A stretch of 64,000 bases of DNA from Ananas comosus (lineage: Eukaryota > Streptophyta > Magnoliopsida > Poales > Bromeliaceae). Below the pieces are notes generated by a model that saw only the letters and a program-made list of their open reading frames with translations, was not told where the DNA came from and made no database searches. The translations under genes were made by a program, and so were the position numbers. Positions 59,101 through 64,000 of the stretch are shown piece by piece (the stretch's first letter is position 1; the number at the start of each line of letters is the position of its first letter). The stretch lies in contig NC_033629.1 of the NCBI RefSeq assembly GCF_001540865.1, positions 3,528,065-3,592,064 of the forward strand, given 5' to 3'.

Positions 59101-60276
59101 TTCAAGATACCATGTTCCAGTTAAAAATTCAATGGACGGGTTTAACAGGTTGCACATCTGAAAAGATCATTAAAGTGCATAATCCTACGAGATCAAAAAA
59201 ACTTCATACTACAACAGGCGAGATACACATGTTTCCTATAGTTCCGTAACACTATCCATGAGAATGCTACTACCCTAACCAAAGGGCTTATTCAATTCCT
59301 CCATGCAAGATCAGACACAAAGTAGATAGCATACTATGACTTGTTACAGCTTATTTCAAGAGACATCATAAGTATCTGTTCTTACAGAATTTCAAAGCAA
59401 AGATGCAGATTAAGGGAGAAATGAAAATACATATGTTCCATAGATGGAGATAAAAACAAGAAGAGCTATAATGAGAGAAATGCTCACGTTAGCTGTCGAA
59501 CCGCCCTTCTCCGCAGCAGCGATCTTATGATGGCCATTAGTGACCTCGATTTTTTCCAATTTCTCCCCGTGCCCTAAATCTTCATCCTTTGCCCTATCCT
59601 TAACCCTATGTTCTCGTTTCGTCTCTTTCTCATCTAAATCTTTCTTGTCGACCTCAATACCGCTATCGCTAAATCTCCTCGCGTCTCTACTCTGCTTCCG
59701 ATCATCTACATTACTAACCGATCCTTCTTCTGACTTCTTTTCCTTCCGATCCACCTCCGTATCATCCGAATCATCTCTCCTCCTCCTATCTTTCACAACC
59801 CCATTCGCATCATCTTCAAAACGCCGCCTTTCCCTCTTCTCCTCCCTCCCACCATCTGAAACCCTAGCCCGCTTCTCCTCCCTCTCCGGCTCCTCCTCAT
59901 CTCGCCCCTGCTCCTTCCGCTTCCTCGAGGCGTGGCGCCGCTCCACCGAGTGCTCGCTGGGGACTCCATCCCGCTCGACGGAGTCCCTGACTCTACTCGA
60001 GGACCTCTCGCGCTTGTGCTCGGGATCGGAAGGGGAGGACTCCTCGTCGTCGTCGTCGTCGTCGCGGCGGCGCTTCTCGTCGTCCTTGTGGTGGTGGTGG
60101 TGGCGGTGCTTATGCTCTCGATCACGATCGGGATCGCGATCGCGTTCGCCATCGCGGTCGCGGTGGTGGTGGTGATGGTGGCCTCTGGAAGAATCGGGAT
60201 CGCGATCGCGATCCTTGCCGTCGCGGAGATCTCGGGATCGGCGGCTCGAGCGGTCGCGCTCGGAGGCTCTATCCAT
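54254..60276 (-). CDS. PRP3: U4/U6 snRNP protein PRP3, six exons, 915 aa
   Basis: Exons (minus): 60276-59488, 58137-57853, 57778-57323, 57220-57026, 56935-56778, 55118-54254. All are GT-AG and the frame is continuous. Residues 1-260 are a highly charged Arg/Asp/Glu region with two His runs (HHHHHH, HHHHH) and a six-Asp run. A linker with LDALAKAKKALQLQKELSEK follows, and a Pro-rich part (PGVLPGLPSIPNLEAVKRAQ). The PRP3 domain contains VNINKQKKEAFQIIKPDLDA, LLRPKRPGFQFLEEGKMSRM, APRVTKERQKEEIPEIEWWD and IYIEHPRPIEPP. The C-terminal DUF1115-type region includes NRLTGCAVISDGISVVVVEG, KRYGKLMLRRIDWA and ARKVFADAGVPHYWDLAVNF. PRP3 binds the U4/U6 duplex and acts in tri-snRNP assembly; the Arabidopsis orthologue RDM16 also affects RNA-directed DNA methylation. 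Intron 5 (55119-56777) carries two MITEs and a (GA)n run. Confidence 0.95.
55469..55502. repeat. (GA)n microsatellite in PRP3 intron 5
   Basis: A pure GA run of about 17 units lies immediately before the MITE at 55505. Confidence 0.9.
55505..56115. mobile_element. CTACTATACTC-family MITE, copy 2, in PRP3 intron 5
   Basis: The ends GGGCTACTATACTCTTATTA and GAGAGTACAGTAGCTC are inverted. The subterminal CGTACTCATAAGTCGTTTTC is mirrored by AAAACGACTTACGAGTACG. In the middle (about 55735-55900) a second inverted duplication is nested: TTCTATTCACTATCTAGGTA against TACCTAGATAGTGAAAAA, around a short spacer. Confidence 0.75.
56169..56708. mobile_element. CTACTATACTC-family MITE, diverged copy, in PRP3 intron 5
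   Basis: The ends TCTAGCTACTATCCTCTTAA and GGATAGTAGCTAGA are inverted. Subterminal blocks match the other copies in order (AATTGATAATCGGCACCGTT, TTCTAGATACTTCAAATACTC). It is 51 bases downstream of the previous copy, with a TA/GA run between. Confidence 0.75.
58138..59487. other. PRP3 intron 1 (1.35 kb), AT-rich, no element recognised
   Basis: It is an ordinary AT-rich plant intron with no clear inverted repeat, no coding frame and no recognisable RNA gene. Confidence 0.5.
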
Positions 60277-60318
60277 GGGGAAGGTGGGAGGCGGAGGGGT
60301 GCGATTGGGGAGGAGGGC

Positions 60319-60344
60319 TAGGGTTAGGGTTAGGGTTAGGGTTT
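60319..60344 (-). promoter_or_regulatory. Tandem telo-box motif upstream of PRP3
   Basis: A run of TAGGGT units on the plus strand (AACCCTA on the coding strand), ending GGGTTT, lies 43-68 bases upstream of the PRP3 start. It matches the plant telo-box AAACCCTA in tandem. A single telo-box precedes CACTIN in the same relative place. Confidence 0.6.
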
Positions 60345-60404
60345 GGCTCCCCGAAGCGAGAGGAGGGAGGGGGAGTGCGTGGCCGAGGGTTCTCGAACTA
60401 GATA

Positions 60405-60406
<2 letters not shown>

Positions 60407-60437
<31 letters not shown>
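60407..60437. repeat. (GA)n microsatellite in the PRP3 upstream region
   Basis: A GA run of about 15 units (CT on the coding strand) lies 131-161 bases upstream of the PRP3 start codon. It may fall in the leader or core promoter, where CT runs are common in plants. Confidence 0.85.
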
Positions 60438-60442
<5 letters not shown>

Positions 60443-60830
60443 AAAGAGGTGGTTTGTGGGCCAAATAAAATTTTAAATCACATTGGGCCGGGCCGGATCG
60501 GGTGGGGTCGGGCCGGGTCAAGCTGATTGGAATCAGAAATTTCTTTTTTTTTTCCCACCTACTCGATGCCCCAAAAAGAGCGAACATCTTACATTTTATA
60601 AGGGTTAATTGCATATAGCTCCCTCTTAATATATTATATAGCAAATACATCCCTATAAAGTTCACTTTTTTATTTTTATTTCTACAAAAGTCCTGACGTT
60701 TTTAAATATACCTCTACTGTTATGATTCATTAGAAAAATATAGTTAACCGTATAGCTAAAATACTTAATGCAGCTTACTGAATGAGATAAATTCACTTTT
60801 TTTACCCCTTATATTATAGGGATAATTACC

Positions 60831-61335
60831 TATATATCCCTCAAAACTTTAGAAATATCTCATTTACTCCTTTTTTTTTTTTCTTTCCAATATAGCTCTC
60901 ATATGTTCCTCCGTTATTTCAAAATACCACTGCAGTTATCACTTGTTAAGTTAATTTAGATTAAATGTGAGTTAAATATCTACTAGAGTTAAAAAAAAAT
61001 TAAAATACCTCTTTTGTCCGTCACTTAAAGGCAAATAAGAAATATTGGTGATGGCAGAAGGGTATATTTGAAAAGACCAAAAATCAAAATACTTTTGGTA
61101 CCCCTAACTTAAGGGCAAATAAGAAAAGCCGGTAATGGTGGAAGGGTATATTTGAAAAGGCAAAATAGTAATTTTGTACAGATAATAGCTATTGCTAACA
61201 ATTCATTAACGGAATTTAATTGCAGCGGTATATTTGAAATAGTTGGAACGTAAAAATGGTATTTTTAATATTAGCCTTCTAAGAGAGGTAAATTATAAAG
61301 TCCGGAACTTTTCAGAGGTATATAAGCAATTGCCC
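60831..61335. mobile_element. MITE with ends GGGATAATTACCTATATA, nested
   Basis: The left end GGGATAATTACCTATATATCC is inverted at the right as GAGGTATATAAGCAATTGCCC. ATATTATA lies directly outside both ends. Inside, a block TAAGGGCAAATAAGAAA with GGTGATGGCAGAAGGGTATA is present twice, about 87 bases apart. Confidence 0.65.
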
Positions 61336-61484
61336 TCATATTATAATCCTATCTACTTTTGAGGATCTTTGGGAGGACATTTCTGCATAATTCTTAATAG
61401 TTGGGGCTTTTTGAATTGACATATCAGTTATAGCAAAAAATATCATTTCACTTATCTATTGTTAAAAAATAAACACTACTGTAA

Positions 61485-62070
61485 GGGCTTGTTTGGTTCA
61501 AGGGTGGAATTGGAATGGATAATGGAATGGGAATGAATTGGAATGCTAATTGGAATGGCCCACTCCCCCAAGACGTTTGGTTTGTGGATTGGGAATTGGA
61601 ATGAGTTATTCACATTTCATTGTTTGGTTCGTATAAACTAAAAAAATTATAGGATACTATAATACTAATTTTACTCTCAAATATAAATTTATATTATTTA
61701 AAATTTATAAAAAATATAATACTATTCTCTAATAAGTTTTTCAAAAAAAATATCAAATTTATTTTTAAAAACTTTTATTGATGTGGGTTAGGGATAGGAT
61801 TTTGAGAGAGGATAGGTTTTTTTTTTTTTTTNGAGAAAGGGGTGAAGGAAGGAGGGTGAGATGGTCACATGAGCTTCGAGAACTTAGTGGGCTTCCGGAA
61901 TGAAATCTCAATCCGGGCTAGAAGACCGGAATCAAGTTGAATAATAGGCCATTCCCATTCCAGTCCGGAATAGGAATCTCAAACCGATTCATGCGAACCA
62001 AACAAAATTAACCGGATTTGATCAAACCGATTCCCATTCCATACCCAAAATGAATGAACCAAACAAGCCC
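61485..62070. mobile_element. Tourist/Harbinger MITE, 586 bp
   Basis: The ends GGGCTTGTTTGGTTCA and TGAACCAAACAAGCCC are perfect inverted repeats once a 3-base offset is allowed. They are flanked by TAA on both sides (61482-61484 and 62071-62073). The body has GGAATGGGAATGAATTGG and its inverse CCGATTCCCATTCCA. An n lies at 61832 in a T-run. Confidence 0.85.
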
Positions 62071-62509
62071 TAATGGTAACAAATCAGAGAGACACATATG
62101 AATATCATTGATCTTTTGCAGAGATAAAAATAAAAAATTAAACTTTGTTAGGATATATTTGCTATTTGATATGTTTACAAAGAGCTGTATGCAATAAACC
62201 CAATTTAATATCTAGTTACACGTTAAATTTTATCAAATATGAGGACTCAAATTATTAAGTTGAGGGGTTTGATTGAAGAAAAACATAAGAGTTGAGGTGT
62301 CTTTTTTCAAAATAGCGTACAGTTGAGAGGGTCTTCATGCACATATATTTTTCCCTAATTAGAAGAGTTACACTAATCTAAAATCAAACCAACTCATTTT
62401 AGTTGATTATGTTGAATTTCCTTAGTAATTCACGGTTATTTGGTTTTACGAGTTTTACAAAGAGAAAACAAATTGAATTAACTGAATTAAATAATTTATA
62501 CTCATTTTT

Positions 62510-63480
62510 TTAGGCCAATTTGCATAAAAAATCCACTAGTTTTGCACTTTTGCAAAAGTGGGCTACATGTTTCGATTTTACAGATTCGAGCCGGATTTTT
62601 AGCAAACTGACCAAAATACCCTTATACCTTTTTCTCTCTCCTTTTTTTTTCTCTCGTTTTTTTTTTTCTTTCTCTTCCCAGAGAGTGGCGGAGGCGGAGG
62701 CGGCTCGCTTCAGTTTTGTCCGGCGCATCCTTACACTCGCCTGCGCACCCCCCACCTTCCTCATCTCCTACCCTGCCGAGGCCGCGCTGCGACTTTTTTT
62801 TTTCCTCCTCTCCGACCCTCCTCCACCGCCTCCGACGACGACGCCTATCTCACCCTCTCTCGCCCTTCTCGCCCTTTCCCTCTCCCTCCTCCTTCGCCTC
62901 CTCCGCCACCTCTGTCGACGATGCCTCTCCACCGACATCGGCACCGCGGAGGTCGCTACGGCACCGCAGTCTCGGAGCGGGGGGTCTTTAGTGGCATCTT
63001 CGCCGGCGCCATGGCCATTGGCGGAGAGGTGTGACAAAAAAAATTTGTAGAAGAAGGAAGAAGAAAGAAATAAAGACAAAATATTATATAAGAAGGAAGA
63101 AGAAGATGAAATTGCACTGTTAAAATAAGATTATACTGTTTTAAAATAAATTTGTATTGTTTTCATGAAAATTGCACTATTTGATATAGAAATTATACTC
63201 TTTTGGAAATGATTTTACACTATTTAGGCTAATATTGCACTATTTGATTTTGATATTTTAATTTTTATATAAAATTTATAAATATATAATTTGGAAATCA
63301 AAAGAAGAGCTCTCTTTATTCGGAGGATTTTGTGGGTCTCACATTTTTTTTTCTTTTTAATTGAGGGTCAATTGTACCATTTGTCCCAACTTTTGCACAA
63401 TTTTTACTTTAGTCCCTATTTTTTTTTTTTTTTTTGCAAACGCAATTTGGGATGTTTTTGAATATGACTAAACTCGGATC
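62510..63480. other. Repeat-like region with a GC-rich core, no gene supported
   Basis: Near 62519 the sequence reads TTTGCATAAAAAATCCACT, and near 63427-63450 a T-run is followed by GCAAACGCAATTTGGG; these are weakly inverse. The core 62680-63010 is C-rich, and a 176-codon open frame through it (62520-63050) is low-complexity Pro/Leu/Ser/Arg. It could be a transposon carrying a captured GC-rich fragment, but no donor gene was recognised. Confidence 0.35.
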
Positions 63481-63633
63481 AGATTAGATTTCAAGTTGTG
63501 GCTGCCATTTGCTGTGAGGCCTGTCTCGACAGTTTTTTCGAATAAGTCGTCGGTAATTATAATAATATAATATATATATATATATATATGATAATAATTT
63601 GCTTGTAATAATACCTTCTCACCGCATCACGCG

Positions 63634-64000
63634 TGTCACGCCCCGGATTACACATTCCCCGGGCACGCTGACAAATCCGCCGTACACAAAGGAATGTCCC
63701 CTGTATACGAAGCATAGCTGTAACTGTAACAAATACAATACTACAACCAGTAGTATAGAGCTGCTCGAATAAAACTGGTAAAAACAAGAACAAGTTCCAT
63801 ATACATACATACATCCAGGTATACCAAAAAAAACTCGCCCAGCGAGATACAACCAGTATGTATAAGAAACTCAAAAACGAGCACTACCTGCAGCTGGTAA
63901 CCTCTCGAACAGCAGCAACTAGGAAGGGCTCTAACTGGCAACGCCCTTGCCACGATAAGTCTCTGAGGAAGCAGCAGCCGGAACAGCAGGCTCTGCAACA
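63634..64000. mobile_element. LTR terminus related to the solo LTR, running off the window
   Basis: The sequence begins TGTCACGCCCCGGATTAC and continues GGCACGCT...AATCCGCCGTA and CTGTATACGAA, in the same order as the reverse complement of the right end of the solo LTR at 30850-33260. The element continues beyond 64000, so whether it is solo or full-length cannot be judged here. Confidence 0.75.

Larger units (their letters stand above)
60602..62199. mobile_element. Mutator-like element with two nested MITEs
   Basis: The ends GGGTTAATTGCATATAGCTCC (60602) and GAGCTGTATGCAATAAACCC (62180-62199) are inverse copies with three differences. The flanking 9-mers ATTTTATAA and AATTTAATA are only partly alike. 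The elements at 60831-61335 and 61485-62070 lie inside. No coding sequence was found. Confidence 0.55.

Noticed and set aside
59540..60175. 211-codon plus-strand open frame, Ser/Arg-rich
   Set aside because: It is the antisense of PRP3 exon 1; the Ser and Trp runs are complements of the Arg/Asp/His repeats.
60319..60344. Interstitial telomere
   Set aside because: Only four TAGGGT-type units, not TTTAGGG arrays, placed just upstream of the PRP3 start. A telo-box promoter or leader motif is the better reading.
62520..63050. 176-codon open frame with Pro/Leu/Ser runs
   Set aside because: It is low complexity, starts in AT-rich repeat sequence and has no splice or family support.

Overview
The window is nuclear DNA from a flowering plant. 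Five spliced genes with GT-AG introns sit in a very AT-rich background full of transposon remnants. The GC-rich first exons of the transporter and ARGONAUTE genes, and an ARGONAUTE closest to the rice MEL1 type, suggest a monocot. A non-grass monocot such as a bromeliad is a guess from repeat style only. Single unresolved bases (n) lie at 11193, 18435, 44736, 49620 and 61832, all inside repeats.

Layout. 1-1198 (minus) is the N-terminal 399 codons of an NFD4-like MFS transporter. 2174-5823 is a decayed PIF/Harbinger element holding a broken Myb/SANT ORF1 and a GC-rich minisatellite. 6957-15559 (plus) is a complete 13-exon CACTIN splicing-factor gene (672 aa), with a hAT MITE and a 293-bp SMART mini-LTR element in its longest intron. 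15560-20480 is AT-rich with a Tourist-like MITE, a TA-flanked MITE and a 3-unit tandem repeat. 20484-27638 (minus) is a complete 21-exon ARGONAUTE of the AGO5/MEL1 clade (987 aa), with one apparent GC-AG intron.

27750-39540 is a nested transposon field. It has two hAT elements with target duplications, several related MITEs, a 2.4-kb solo LTR with a perfect 5-bp duplication, a Mutator-type MITE, a SINE, and organelle-like DNA with two plastid-type tRNA-Trp fragments inside a long inverted-repeat element. 39784-48947 (plus) is a 10-exon plastid FKBP16-4-like gene (232 aa) whose 4-kb fourth intron is packed with elements. 49252-49925 is a foldback Mutator-type element. 51120-52590 (plus) is a two-exon CHUP1/IPGA1-like coiled-coil protein (460 aa). 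54254-60276 (minus) is a six-exon PRP3 U4/U6 snRNP gene (915 aa). 60600-64000 is again nested MITEs, ending in the terminus of an LTR related to the solo LTR.

Function. The genes are not a cluster. CACTIN and PRP3 are both spliceosome proteins, and both have telo-box (AAACCCTA-type) motifs just upstream of the start codon. The MEL1-like ARGONAUTE implies germline small-RNA function. The other genes are a membrane transporter, a thylakoid-lumen immunophilin and a probable organelle/cytoskeleton coiled-coil protein. I found no new multi-gene system. The unusual material is in the repeats and a few gene-structure details. All exon models were read by eye from splice signals, reading-frame continuity and remembered family conservation; no alignment was run.
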